Of a stretch of DNA of 59,365 bases, positions 1 to 6,951 are shown one piece after another. A model generated the notes under the pieces. The model ran no database searches and was not told the origin of the DNA. It was given only the letters and a program-made list of their open reading frames with translations. This stretch comes from Empedobacter sedimenti (GTDB taxonomy: Bacteria; Bacteroidota; Bacteroidia; Flavobacteriales; Weeksellaceae): contig NZ_JASCQG010000016.1 of NCBI RefSeq assembly GCF_030005555.1, positions 1 through 59,365 of the forward strand. Reading direction: 5' to 3'. The translations under genes and the position numbers were made by a program. Each line of letters opens with the position of its first letter. The first letter of the stretch is position 1.

Positions 1-11
1 AGTTTTTATTG

Positions 12-44
12 AAAGCCTCAAGATTTAGTTCTTGAGGCTTTTTT
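12..44 (+). terminator. Intrinsic terminator
   Basis: A 12-bp perfect stem (12-23 with 30-41, loop TTTAGT) is followed by a T run. It probably ends a rightward gene lying left of the window. The A-rich left flank is too short to judge function on the other strand. Confidence 0.75.
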
Positions 45-124
45 GTGGTTATACTTTTTTGTAAAGTGTACAAAGTAGAATGTATTAAGAAAAATGTACG
101 AAGTATTACTCTTAAATAATACTC

Positions 125-220
125 CTATAATCCAAAGGGCTATTGTTTACCCTTCGACTCCGCCAGGGTGCAAAAATCATAAGATTTTCACTTCACTTTT
201 GTACGTTCTGAATGACAGTT
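125..220. repeat. Degenerate intergenic repeat
   Basis: This gene-free stretch contains TTCTGAATGACA (206-217) plus fragments such as CCTTCGACTCC and CACTTCACTT. Similar words occur in the intergenic hairpin at 14977-15053, so it looks like a worn copy of a dispersed flavobacterial intergenic repeat. The rest of 45-273 holds nothing I can name. Confidence 0.35.
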
Positions 221-273
221 TTTAAGTTTAACTTAAAATAATAAATTTTAGATATTATTTTTAATAATAAACT

Positions 274-1434
274 CTAATGATTTTGTTCTGTTTTATCCTT
301 ATTAGGAATTATTCTTTTTATTTGATTGAATACAATCATATAAAATATGATTGTAATTAGTATTAATTGAAAATTATTATTTACATATTCAAATATTTGA
401 TTTGGTTGATTTATTATAGTTTTTATAAGTTCAATTGGAAACTTTATAAGTTTTGTATTATAGTTAATCAAAATATTAATCACAATGTATAACATGAATA
501 GTTGATTTAACAATCCATATGTAAGTTCTAATAATGTTTTCTTATTTGCTAATTTATATTTCAATGGATTTTTAATAAAGCTATATAGTTGTTTACTACT
601 ATTTGCTAATAGATTTGGTGAATTTGTTATATCTGATAATATCCAATAACCATCTGTTCTTATAAAAGGAATAAGTTGGTAAAGTATAATAATGCTACTA
701 ATAACAACTATGGCTTGTATTTGTAAATTTCCTGTTAAAAGAGAATACAAATAGAAAAAAGCTATTATATAAAGTTGGATATATACACCTGCTAAATTTG
801 TAATTATTCGTTGCTGTTTTGTAGCAGTCCAAATTGATGTTATGTTTGAATAAAATACAGGGAATATAAAATATACTCCAATACCTATTTCACCATTTTT
901 TTTAGTAAATCTATTACATGCTGCAATGTGACCTATTTCGTGTATTAGTGCTGTTATAATGTATGTGAAGAATAGAAGAAAGATATATTTTTTTTCGAGA
1001 TGAATTTGCTTTGTCGAAAAAATATTATAAATAGAAAGAGAAATCAATATTGTAAATGAAATCCAAAAAAAAGTTGGGTGATAGAGTGGTTGTATTAATT
1101 TTGATAATTTAGCAGAACTTTCATTTGATAAAATTTTAGTTTCAAATAATATAAATGATTTTTCTTTTTTATTATTTTCAATATGTTCGCGATCTAATTC
1201 TAGATTAATTAAATTTTGTTCAATAATTTGGTTGAACTCTTCTTTCGAAACATGTTCAAATTGTTCAATAAAATCATTGTAAGCTTCATTAATATCAGAA
1301 TTGTTTTTCTTTAATATTTCAATTAATAATTTTATTTCATCACTAACCACAAAGTATTTTTCGGAGTGCTCAAGTATCCAATTATCTTTCTTTTTAGTGA
1401 ATGTTATATTTTTATCTAAAATAGTATTATGCAT
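274..1434 (-). CDS. M50-type membrane zinc metallopeptidase of a peptide cassette
   Basis: This 386-residue protein has a soluble N-terminal part (about 1-115) and then several hydrophobic segments. It carries HEIGH at residues 165-169 (zinc-binding HExxH) in a membrane segment and IPFIRTDGYW at about 255-264, the second motif that supplies the third (Asp) ligand in site-2-protease-like M50 enzymes. The N-terminal part resembles the PqqD-like/winged region often found in peptide-maturation M50 proteins, but this is a weak impression. The start overlaps the end of the upstream isoprenyl-synthase-like gene by 8 bp, so the two are translationally coupled. Inference: it cleaves, matures or exports the small peptide encoded at 2290-2460. 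The M50 assignment is firm; substrate is unproven. Confidence 0.8.
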   Translation of the reverse strand: MHNTILDKNITFTKKKDNWILEHSEKYFVVSDEIKLLIEILKKNNSDINEAYNDFIEQFEHVSKEEFNQIIEQNLINLELDREHIENNKKEKSFILFETKILSNESSAKLSKLIQPLYHPTFFWISFTILISLSIYNIFSTKQIHLEKKYIFLLFFTYIITALIHEIGHIAACNRFTKKNGEIGIGVYFIFPVFYSNITSIWTATKQQRIITNLAGVYIQLYIIAFFYLYSLLTGNLQIQAIVVISSIIILYQLIPFIRTDGYWILSDITNSPNLLANSSKQLYSFIKNPLKYKLANKKTLLELTYGLLNQLFMLYIVINILINYNTKLIKFPIELIKTIINQPNQIFEYVNNNFQLILITIIFYMIVFNQIKRIIPNKDKTEQNH

Positions 1435-2224
1435 TACGTATTTCTTCTATTTGTAATTTCCAATCATTTATTTGTGCATTAATAATAGAAATCCAATCTA
1501 CAAGTTTCAACAATTTGATCTCTTTTGCAATGGTTATTGCAGATGTAAATTGATTATTAATATAGTCAAATTCTGGGTTGCTTAATTCTTCGACTGCAAA
1601 AAAAGCCTTGTGTGTATACGTTTTATTGTCAGGGTAATAATCATGATCCAATTTCAAATTTTGAATTGTTTTTGATATGATATACGTAATTTGATTATTA
1701 ACTAAATCTTCACCAATATCAGTAATATCATCATACATTTGGATTGCTGAAAAAATATGCTTCAGCATTTCTTTCACACGTTCTGATGGATAATTATCTT
1801 TTAATAATTGTATTCCATCAACAATAAAGAAAACTGGAATATGCTTATTAATTGCTAATTCTTCAAATTGTTTTTTTGATAGAATTGTGTCAAAATTGAA
1901 TAATTTTTCTTTAATTAACTCATTAAAATACAGATCAGAGTATTTTTTTTTACTTTTAAAAATAGGCGAATCTTCTCCGTACAATTTGATAAGATTCTTT
2001 ATACAAATTTCATGATGTTCAGTAAGATTACTTAATGGATTATGTTTTAATAGTTCATCATCTATTTTAATATCTTGATCAAGTAAATTATCTAGAGTAA
2101 CGATATAACTATAGTATGTTTTAGAAATTAAATCTAAGCTGGTTAATTTTTCTGTGTTAATTTCGTAACCCTCAGTTAAGTAATCTACAATGTCTTTAAA
2201 AAAAAGTTGATTAATATTATTCAT
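1427..2224 (-). CDS. Class I isoprenyl-synthase-like enzyme, possible peptide modifier
   Basis: This 265-residue, probably all-helical soluble protein contains two Asp-rich motifs: LDNLLDQD at residues 44-51, in the place of the first Asp-rich motif of trans-prenyl synthases, and QMYDDITDIGED at 162-173, which fits the second (Q-x-x-DD-x-x-D). The roughly 120-residue spacing is compatible with the class I fold. It is shorter than farnesyl or geranylgeranyl synthases and the rest is diverged, as in ComQ-type and 'class 1 isoprenoid biosynthesis' relatives. It lies directly after a 56-residue peptide gene and is coupled to an M50 peptidase. Inference: it prenylates, or makes a prenyl donor for, that peptide. 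It could instead be a degenerate helical-bundle protein with a binding role only. Confidence 0.6.
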   Translation of the reverse strand: MNNINQLFFKDIVDYLTEGYEINTEKLTSLDLISKTYYSYIVTLDNLLDQDIKIDDELLKHNPLSNLTEHHEICIKNLIKLYGEDSPIFKSKKKYSDLYFNELIKEKLFNFDTILSKKQFEELAINKHIPVFFIVDGIQLLKDNYPSERVKEMLKHIFSAIQMYDDITDIGEDLVNNQITYIISKTIQNLKLDHDYYPDNKTYTHKAFFAVEELSNPEFDYINNQFTSAITIAKEIKLLKLVDWISIINAQINDWKLQIEEIRNA

Positions 2225-2253
2225 TGATTTTAAATTGCTTAATTATATGAAAT

Positions 2254-2286
2254 AGCTAAAAAAAGCTCAGTAAAAACTGAGCTTTT
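2254..2286 (-). terminator. Terminator inside the peptide cassette
   Basis: A 10-bp stem (2261-2270 with 2277-2286, loop TAAAAA) has a T run on both sides. On the minus strand it follows the peptide gene stop by a few bases and precedes the isoprenyl-synthase-like gene, with TTTTTTT after the stem. It would stop most transcripts after the peptide and let a minority through to the two enzyme genes. Confidence 0.8.
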
Positions 2287-2289
2287 TTA

Positions 2290-2460
2290 TTATTTTCCAC
2301 CAATACCAATATTGATTCTTGGTCCTCCACCATTATTATCGTCTGGATTACATGGAGGTGTTGGTTTAGGTTCACATACATACTTTGGTAAGCAGTAAAA
2401 AATAAACTCTTTTCTGTTTTCTAATTTTTCTACTTGAAAATCTTTGATTGACTTTTTCAT
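2290..2460 (-). CDS. Small Cys/Pro/Gly-rich precursor-like peptide
   Basis: A 56-codon gene that I read directly. The product begins MKKSIKDFQVEKLENRKEFI, a charged helical leader like those of Bacteroidota bacteriocin/RiPP precursors, then FYCLPKYVCE, a Pro-rich stretch with a third Cys (Cys23, Cys29, Cys37), and a C-terminal NGGGPRINIGIGGK. There is no classical Gly-Gly cleavage site after the leader and no Trp. It has its own terminator and sits first in the unit with the isoprenyl-synthase-like and M50 genes. Size and place resemble ComX, and precursor peptides in general. Expression and modification are inference; the sharp leader/core change of composition and the context make it a likely real gene. 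Confidence 0.7.
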   Translation of the reverse strand: MKKSIKDFQVEKLENRKEFIFYCLPKYVCEPKPTPPCNPDDNNGGGPRINIGIGGK

Positions 2461-2622
2461 AATTAAATAGTTTTTAAATGGTTAAAAAATTTGGTTTAGT
2501 ATAAATTTAGCTGATATTATAAATACAGCTTAAAATTTTAAATAGGAAATGTGAATTAATTTTAGATAATTAATCTACAATATGAAGTGTGTTGTTCATA
2601 GGTAATAGTAATATTAGTTTGG

Positions 2623-2641
2623 TTTGGTTACACCAAATATA
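2623..2641 (-). promoter_or_regulatory. Possible -7 box with overlapping inverted repeat
   Basis: On the minus strand 2634-2641 reads TATATTTG, matching the Bacteroidota -7 consensus TAnnTTTG. It overlaps the perfect repeat TTTGGT-TAC-ACCAAA (2623-2637), which could be an operator. No good -33 TTG is visible at the usual spacing, so the promoter call is tentative. A transcript from here would have a leader of about 165 nt before the peptide gene. Confidence 0.35.
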
Positions 2642-2704
2642 GAATTAATATTAGTAAAAAAAACATTTTATTCAGTTTTTAAAATATTTAAAATAAATAC
2701 GTTA

Positions 2705-2712
2705 TACGTTTG
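2705..2712 (+). promoter_or_regulatory. Possible -7 promoter box for the ECF sigma gene
   Basis: TACGTTTG matches TAnnTTTG, about 100 nt ahead of the sigma factor start. No clear -33 TTG is seen, so it is only a candidate. Confidence 0.35.
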
Positions 2713-2814
2713 TTAAAAAAATAAACAAGTAATAAGTATTTATAAATTCTAATTCTGTTTTTTTTAGTGCATTTGATGATTAAAATTAATACTTTAGTGT
2801 CTTAATTTTCTCAA

Positions 2815-3351
2815 TTGGATTTAGAAATCATAAAATATATAGAATCAAACAAGTTTGAGGAAGCTTTTAAGTTAATTGTAAAAGAATATAAACAAAAAGT
2901 TTATTGGCAAATTAGACGAATGGTTTTGATACACGAAGATGCAGATGATGTAACACAAAATGTTTTTATAAAGATTTTTCAGAATCTCGGTACATTTAAA
3001 AGTGAATCTAAGCTTTCTACTTGGATTTTTAGAATCACATATAATGAAACAATCAATTTTATCAATAAAAATGCAAAGGAAAAAAATGTTTCTTTTGAAG
3101 AATACTCCATTTCAATATCAGATAATTTAACCTCTGATGAATATTATGATGGAGATAAAATTGATCATAAGTTACAACAAGCAATTGCAAGTTTACCCGA
3201 AAAACAACGAACTGTTTTTTTGATGAAATATTATGATGAGATGAAATATGAACAGATTTCTGAAATACTAGGAACTTCAGTAGGTGCGCTTAAAGCATCA
3301 TATCATCATGCAGTAACTAAAATTAAAGAATTTTTAGAAGCTGAAGATTAA
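2815..3351 (+). CDS. ECF-type RNA polymerase sigma factor
   Basis: This 178-residue protein has sigma region 2 at about 42-90 (DADDVTQNVFIKIFQNL, then KLSTWIFRITYNETINF) and region 4 at about 127-174 (LPEKQRTVFLMKYYDEMKYEQISEILG, then a recognition helix around GALKASYHHA). The start is TTG; the first internal ATG would cut into region 2, so TTG is preferred. The next gene, 33 bp on, encodes a small membrane protein that is a plausible anti-sigma or co-regulated partner. Extracytoplasmic stress response is the family role; the regulon is unknown. The minus-strand peptide cassette is divergent to it. Confidence 0.9.
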   Translation: MDLEIIKYIESNKFEEAFKLIVKEYKQKVYWQIRRMVLIHEDADDVTQNVFIKIFQNLGTFKSESKLSTWIFRITYNETINFINKNAKEKNVSFEEYSISISDNLTSDEYYDGDKIDHKLQQAIASLPEKQRTVFLMKYYDEMKYEQISEILGTSVGALKASYHHAVTKIKEFLEAED

Positions 3352-3384
3352 ACCTTTTATATAATATTTTGTCTAATAGATAAT

Positions 3385-3783
3385 ATGAAAAATAAAGTAC
3401 AGAAAAATTCATTTAAAATTCCTGATAATTATTTTGAGAATTTAGATGATCAGATTTTTCTACATACCATAACAAATAAAACAAGTTTTATTACTCCACA
3501 CAATTATTTTGATGATTTGGAGCAAGATATATTAGCTCAAAATATTCCAGCAAAAAAATCTAAATTAATCGATTTTAATATTTGGTGGGCTGCAGCATGT
3601 ATAATTTTGATTGCTTTAGTTGCAATTCCTTTTGTGATGAATATTAGAGAAGAAAAAGCGGCAGATTTAGTCGAAAATCAAGTTTACGAAAAGATTTATG
3701 ATTCGTACATAGCAGTCGATCAAAACAAAAAATCGTCCAATGTAACATTAGACGATTCTGATTATGCTTTATATGATTATTAA
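3385..3783 (+). CDS. Small single-span membrane protein, possible anti-sigma factor
   Basis: This 132-residue protein is not a family I recognise. Its cytoplasmic N-terminal half contains two similar segments, SFKIPDNYFENLDDQIF (about 9-25) and SFITPHNYFDDLEQDIL (about 34-50). One transmembrane helix follows at about 67-85 (WWAAACIILIALVAIPFVM), then an acidic, Tyr-rich tail. The layout (cytoplasmic sigma-proximal region, single span, periplasmic tail, encoded just after an ECF sigma gene) fits an anti-sigma factor or a membrane-bound modulator. It lacks a recognisable zinc anti-sigma motif, so the role is inferred from context only. Confidence 0.65.
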   Translation: MKNKVQKNSFKIPDNYFENLDDQIFLHTITNKTSFITPHNYFDDLEQDILAQNIPAKKSKLIDFNIWWAAACIILIALVAIPFVMNIREEKAADLVENQVYEKIYDSYIAVDQNKKSSNVTLDDSDYALYDY

Positions 3784-3789
3784 GAAATT

Positions 3790-4086
3790 CTAAATAATTT
3801 CTGCACTCAAACCTCGGTTCAATAACTCTGTGCATCGAGGTTTTAAATCTTCTAACTCACCAGTCAAAACTTCACATTTACCTTTGTAGTGAATCAAAAT
3901 AGAACATTGTTCCGCTTGCTCTGGCGTATGTTCACAAACATCAATCAACGACTCGATTACCCAATCAAAAGTATTCACATCGTCATTGTAAACAATAATT
4001 TGATATTTGTGCGATTCCTGTTCTAATACATCAACAGCCGAATCTTTTTCCGTTTCCCACATGGGTTGTGTTGCGTATTTTATCAT
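3790..4086 (-). CDS. clpS: ATP-dependent Clp protease adaptor ClpS
   Basis: A 98-residue protein with the ClpS signature YNDDVNTFDWVIESLI (about 33-48), the N-degron pocket, followed by HTPEQAEQC and HYKGKCEV, and ending RGLSAEII as in flavobacterial ClpS. It delivers N-end-rule substrates to ClpA/ClpC with ClpP. I start at the ATG at 4086, 7 bp after the prmA stop; a longer reading from 4146 would overlap prmA and adds residues with no family match. It is last in the mnmD-prmA-clpS minus-strand group. Confidence 0.92.
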   Translation of the reverse strand: MIKYATQPMWETEKDSAVDVLEQESHKYQIIVYNDDVNTFDWVIESLIDVCEHTPEQAEQCSILIHYKGKCEVLTGELEDLKPRCTELLNRGLSAEII

Positions 4087-4093
4087 AAGATTT

Positions 4094-4921
4094 TTATTTT
4101 TTGAAATGAAGAGCAATCCACTCATTTCGTTGTTTTTTAGATACAAATTTTAAACCATTTTCTGTACAAAAAGCTAAGATATCATCAAAATCTTGTTCCA
4201 TCAAACCGCTTAAAAATAAATCTCCATTTTCATTCAAAACGTTTATATAAGAAGGAATTTGACTGATCAAAATATTTTTGTTGATATTTGCTAAAATAAT
4301 GTCAAATTGTTTGCTTCCCAAAAGTGAATTATCACCCATTTTCGCATCCAAACTAACACCATTTCGTTTTCCATTCTCGATAGAATTCTCCACAGCCCAT
4401 TCGTCAATATCAATACATTCGGCATAGTTTGCATGACGTTTCATTCCTAAAATTGCAAGAATTGACGTTCCACAACCCATGTCCAAAATATCTTTACCAG
4501 CAAATTCAGTTTCCAAGATATATTCTACCATCAAGTGTGTTGTAGAGTGGTGTCCAGTTCCAAAAGACATTTTTGGTTGAATGATAATTTCGTACGGAAT
4601 ATTTTCGATTGTTTCATGAAATTCTGCACGAATCAAACATTGGTCGTTCACTAAAATTGGAGTAAAATTTTCTTCCCAAGTTGCATTCCAGTTCTGTTGT
4701 TCAATTTCTTGACGTGTGTAAGAAAAATCAATTCCCTCGATAGAGTCAATCACTTCTTTTACTTGGTCAATATTTTCGTCAGTTTTTGGCATGTAAGCAT
4801 CAAAACCTTCTTCGTTTTCAACAAAACTTTCAAAAGGTAATTCAGAAATCATTGCAATAATTATTTCATTAAAAGGCTCTACTTCCGCAACTTTAAATTT
4901 ATATTCGATATAATTTGTCAT
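4094..4921 (-). CDS. prmA: Ribosomal protein L11 methyltransferase
   Basis: 275 residues. The N-terminal substrate-recognition domain (about 1-90) is followed by a Rossmann methyltransferase domain with FGTGHHSTT (120-128) and the SAM-binding DMGCGTS (147-153), then ILANINKNIL typical of PrmA. It trimethylates ribosomal protein L11. The ATG at 4921 (MTNYIEYKF) fits family starts; the possible extension to 4960 would run almost into the -7 box at 4958-4965. It is followed at 7 bp by clpS. Confidence 0.92.
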   Translation of the reverse strand: MTNYIEYKFKVAEVEPFNEIIIAMISELPFESFVENEEGFDAYMPKTDENIDQVKEVIDSIEGIDFSYTRQEIEQQNWNATWEENFTPILVNDQCLIRAEFHETIENIPYEIIIQPKMSFGTGHHSTTHLMVEYILETEFAGKDILDMGCGTSILAILGMKRHANYAECIDIDEWAVENSIENGKRNGVSLDAKMGDNSLLGSKQFDIILANINKNILISQIPSYINVLNENGDLFLSGLMEQDFDDILAFCTENGLKFVSKKQRNEWIALHFKK

Positions 4922-4957
4922 AAAAAAATTTGGAAAACTAAAATTATTTTTCCGGTG

Positions 4958-4965
4958 CAAATTTA
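4958..4965 (-). promoter_or_regulatory. Possible -7 box for prmA-clpS
   Basis: The minus strand reads TAAATTTG, a perfect TAnnTTTG, 37 nt ahead of the prmA ATG at 4921 and downstream of mnmD. No -33 TTG is seen at good spacing. Confidence 0.45.
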
Positions 4966-4993
4966 CGATTTTTATAATTAATGATAAAGCAGA

Positions 4994-5710
4994 TTATTTA
5001 TCAAATGGAAACTCTTTTAGACCAACCATCATTTCACGTTTTCCTGGAGGTCCAGGACGTTTTTGTACAATATAACCCAAATCTTTCAATCCTCTTTTTA
5101 TGGTTCCTTTCGCTGCATAAGTCGTAAAAATGGCAGTATTTTTAGTTAAAGAATCAACAATTTCTAACAATTCTTTTTCCCATAATTCTGGCTGTACACG
5201 AGAACCAAACGCATCAAAATAAACCAAATCAAAATTATTTTCGTTGATATTTTTCAGATTGAAAAAATCTTCTTCTACTTTTTTAAACTCAAAATAAGGT
5301 GAAATTTTATGCCAATTTTCCCAACTCGAATGAAATAATTGTTGATAATAAGCTGAAAATTCTTCTTTTCGATGTTTAAATTCCGGATAAAGTTTGAAAA
5401 CATTTTCGAAATAATTCACCAATTCGAATTCTTCATCAGAAACCGGGAATTTTTCAATTCCAACATATTGCACAGGAATTTTATGTTTCTCAGCTTCCAT
5501 TAAAGTGATAAAAGAATTAAGTCCGGTACCTAAACCAATTTCAATAATTTTAATAGGAAGTTTGTTTTCTATAAAGTGGTGAAAACCATTTTGTATAAAT
5601 ACATGTAAAGCCTCTTGTACAGCACCATGTATTGAATGATAAGTTTCGTCCCAATCTTCAATATAGATAGTTTTTGAACCATCTTCCGTTTCTCGAATTA
5701 TCCTTTTCAT
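4994..5710 (-). CDS. mnmD: tRNA U34 mnm5s2U-forming methyltransferase MnmD
   Basis: 238 residues, the stand-alone methyltransferase equivalent of the MnmC N-terminal domain. Seen: SAM motif IEIGLGTGLNS (about 56-66), VYFDAFGSRVQPELW (about 163-177) with the acidic substrate loop, TYAAKGTIKRGL, and the C-terminal RPGPPGKREM that marks this family. It methylates nm5s2U34 in tRNA; no FAD-dependent oxidoreductase domain is attached. The gene leads toward prmA-clpS, but a 72-bp gap with a candidate promoter separates them. Confidence 0.93.
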   Translation of the reverse strand: MKRIIRETEDGSKTIYIEDWDETYHSIHGAVQEALHVFIQNGFHHFIENKLPIKIIEIGLGTGLNSFITLMEAEKHKIPVQYVGIEKFPVSDEEFELVNYFENVFKLYPEFKHRKEEFSAYYQQLFHSSWENWHKISPYFEFKKVEEDFFNLKNINENNFDLVYFDAFGSRVQPELWEKELLEIVDSLTKNTAIFTTYAAKGTIKRGLKDLGYIVQKRPGPPGKREMMVGLKEFPFDK

Positions 5711-5755
5711 TGTCGAAAGTTATGATATTTATTATGAAAAAGTGCAAATAAAATG

Positions 5756-5763
5756 TACCTTTG
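5756..5763 (+). promoter_or_regulatory. -7 promoter box for ilvE
   Basis: TACCTTTG matches TAnnTTTG and lies 27 nt before the ATG at 5791. It supports that start over the upstream in-frame TTG at 5761, which lies inside the box. Confidence 0.55.
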
Positions 5764-5790
5764 GTAAGCACAAACAAAATATATCGTAAA

Positions 5791-6852
5791 ATGATTATAG
5801 AAAAAATTGCTGAATCAAAATTTAACGATTCAGTATTCGACTCTACTGTTTTTGGTAAAGAGTTTACAGACCATATGTTAATCGCGCATTACAAAGATGG
5901 TAAATGGGATGAGCCTAAAATTGTTCCTTATGGACCAATTACAATGACACCAGCAGCGATGTCTTTCCATTATGGTCAAACAATTTTTGAAGGGATGAAA
6001 GCCTACAAAAATGATAACGAAGAAGTATTTATTTTCCGTCCAGAGAAAAACTTCGAGCGTTTTAATTTATCTGCGGCACGTCTTAATATGCCTCAAATAC
6101 CGAAAGAAATTTTTATTGATGGTTTAGAAGCTATTATTGATATCGATCGTCAATGGGTACCAAAAGATTACGGGACGTCATTATATATTCGTCCAGTAAT
6201 GTTCGCAACAGAAGAAGCTGTTTCTGCAAGAGCATCTAACGAGTTTATTTTTGCTATTTTATTAGCTTACGCTCCAAATTATTATGACAAACCTTTGTCA
6301 GTTAAAATTGCTGATTACTATAGCCGTTCTGCACAAGGTGGTGTTGGTTTTGCAAAATGTGGAGGAAACTATGCTGGATCATTTTTTCCAACTTCTGAAG
6401 CGCAAAAAGATGGTTATGATCAAGTGATTTGGACAGATTCTATCGAACATAAATTTATCGAAGAAGCTGGTACAATGAACGTAATGGTTCGAATCGGAAA
6501 CAAAATTTTAACTGCGCCAACTTCTGAGCGTATTTTGAATGGAGTTACGCGTGATTCTGTTTTAACTTTAGCTAAAGACAATGGTTACGAAGTAGAAGTA
6601 CGTCCTGTAGAAGTACAAGAAATGTATGAAGCTTACAAAGCTGGAGAATTAAAAGAAGTTTTTGGTTGTGGAACAGCAGTTGTAATTACACAATATGATG
6701 CAGTAGGTTTTGGTGAAGAGCGTGCTCAATTACCTGCTTTAGCTGAAGAAGATTCTTTCGCATTACAATTGAAAGCAAAATTAAAAGACATCCAATACGG
6801 ATTAGCAGAAGATCCTTACGGATGGAGAATTAAAATTGAAGAACAAGCTTAA
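5791..6852 (+). CDS. ilvE: Branched-chain amino acid aminotransferase
   Basis: 353 residues, PLP fold type IV, subgroup II. Seen: FHYGQTIFEGMKAY near residue 60-72, and GFAKCGGNYAGS around 186-197, where Lys189 forms the PLP Schiff base; GTAVVITQ lies near the C-terminus in the phosphate-binding region. It interconverts Leu/Ile/Val with their 2-keto acids. Full length for the family. It is a monocistronic unit with its own promoter and a strong terminator at 6877-6905. Confidence 0.95.
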   Translation: MIIEKIAESKFNDSVFDSTVFGKEFTDHMLIAHYKDGKWDEPKIVPYGPITMTPAAMSFHYGQTIFEGMKAYKNDNEEVFIFRPEKNFERFNLSAARLNMPQIPKEIFIDGLEAIIDIDRQWVPKDYGTSLYIRPVMFATEEAVSARASNEFIFAILLAYAPNYYDKPLSVKIADYYSRSAQGGVGFAKCGGNYAGSFFPTSEAQKDGYDQVIWTDSIEHKFIEEAGTMNVMVRIGNKILTAPTSERILNGVTRDSVLTLAKDNGYEVEVRPVEVQEMYEAYKAGELKEVFGCGTAVVITQYDAVGFGEERAQLPALAEEDSFALQLKAKLKDIQYGLAEDPYGWRIKIEEQA

Positions 6853-6876
6853 TTTTAAGTAAGTTTTATAATATTT

Positions 6877-6905
6877 AGCTGACAATTTGATTGTCAGCTT
6901 TTTTT
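6877..6905 (+). terminator. Intrinsic terminator after ilvE
   Basis: Nine-bp stem AGCTGACAA / TTGTCAGCT (6877-6885, 6891-6899) with loop TTTGA and a T run. Confidence 0.85.
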
Positions 6906-6939
6906 GGCACGATATTTAATAATATGTTATACAAAGTAC

Positions 6940-6947
6940 TATATTTG
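6940..6947 (+). promoter_or_regulatory. -7 box abutting the DUF4407 start
   Basis: TATATTTG is a perfect TAnnTTTG only 4 nt before the ATG at 6952. Transcription starting about 7 nt past the box would give a leaderless or nearly leaderless mRNA. Confidence 0.5.
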
Positions 6948-6951
6948 CAAA

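Larger units (their letters stand above)
2461..2814. other. Divergent intergenic region, peptide cassette / sigma factor
   Basis: About 350 bp without a gene, very AT-rich. It holds candidate promoter elements for both directions (2634-2641 minus, 2705-2712 plus) and a small inverted repeat at 2623-2637. I found no further peptide gene of convincing composition in it. Confidence 0.6.

Noticed and set aside
2815-3783. Sigma factor pair as the regulator of the peptide cassette
   Set aside because: Only divergence links them. I keep it as a possibility, but no shared site beyond the candidate boxes supports it.
3644-3835. 63-codon open frame on the minus strand under the membrane protein and clpS
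   Set aside because: It covers the ends of two well-supported genes, and its product has no family likeness.
4922-4960. Longer prmA start
   Set aside because: The extension lacks family match and begins within a -7 box; the ATG at 4921 fits PrmA N-termini.
5761-5790. Longer ilvE start at an in-frame TTG
   Set aside because: It lies inside the TACCTTTG promoter box and adds ten residues not found in the family.
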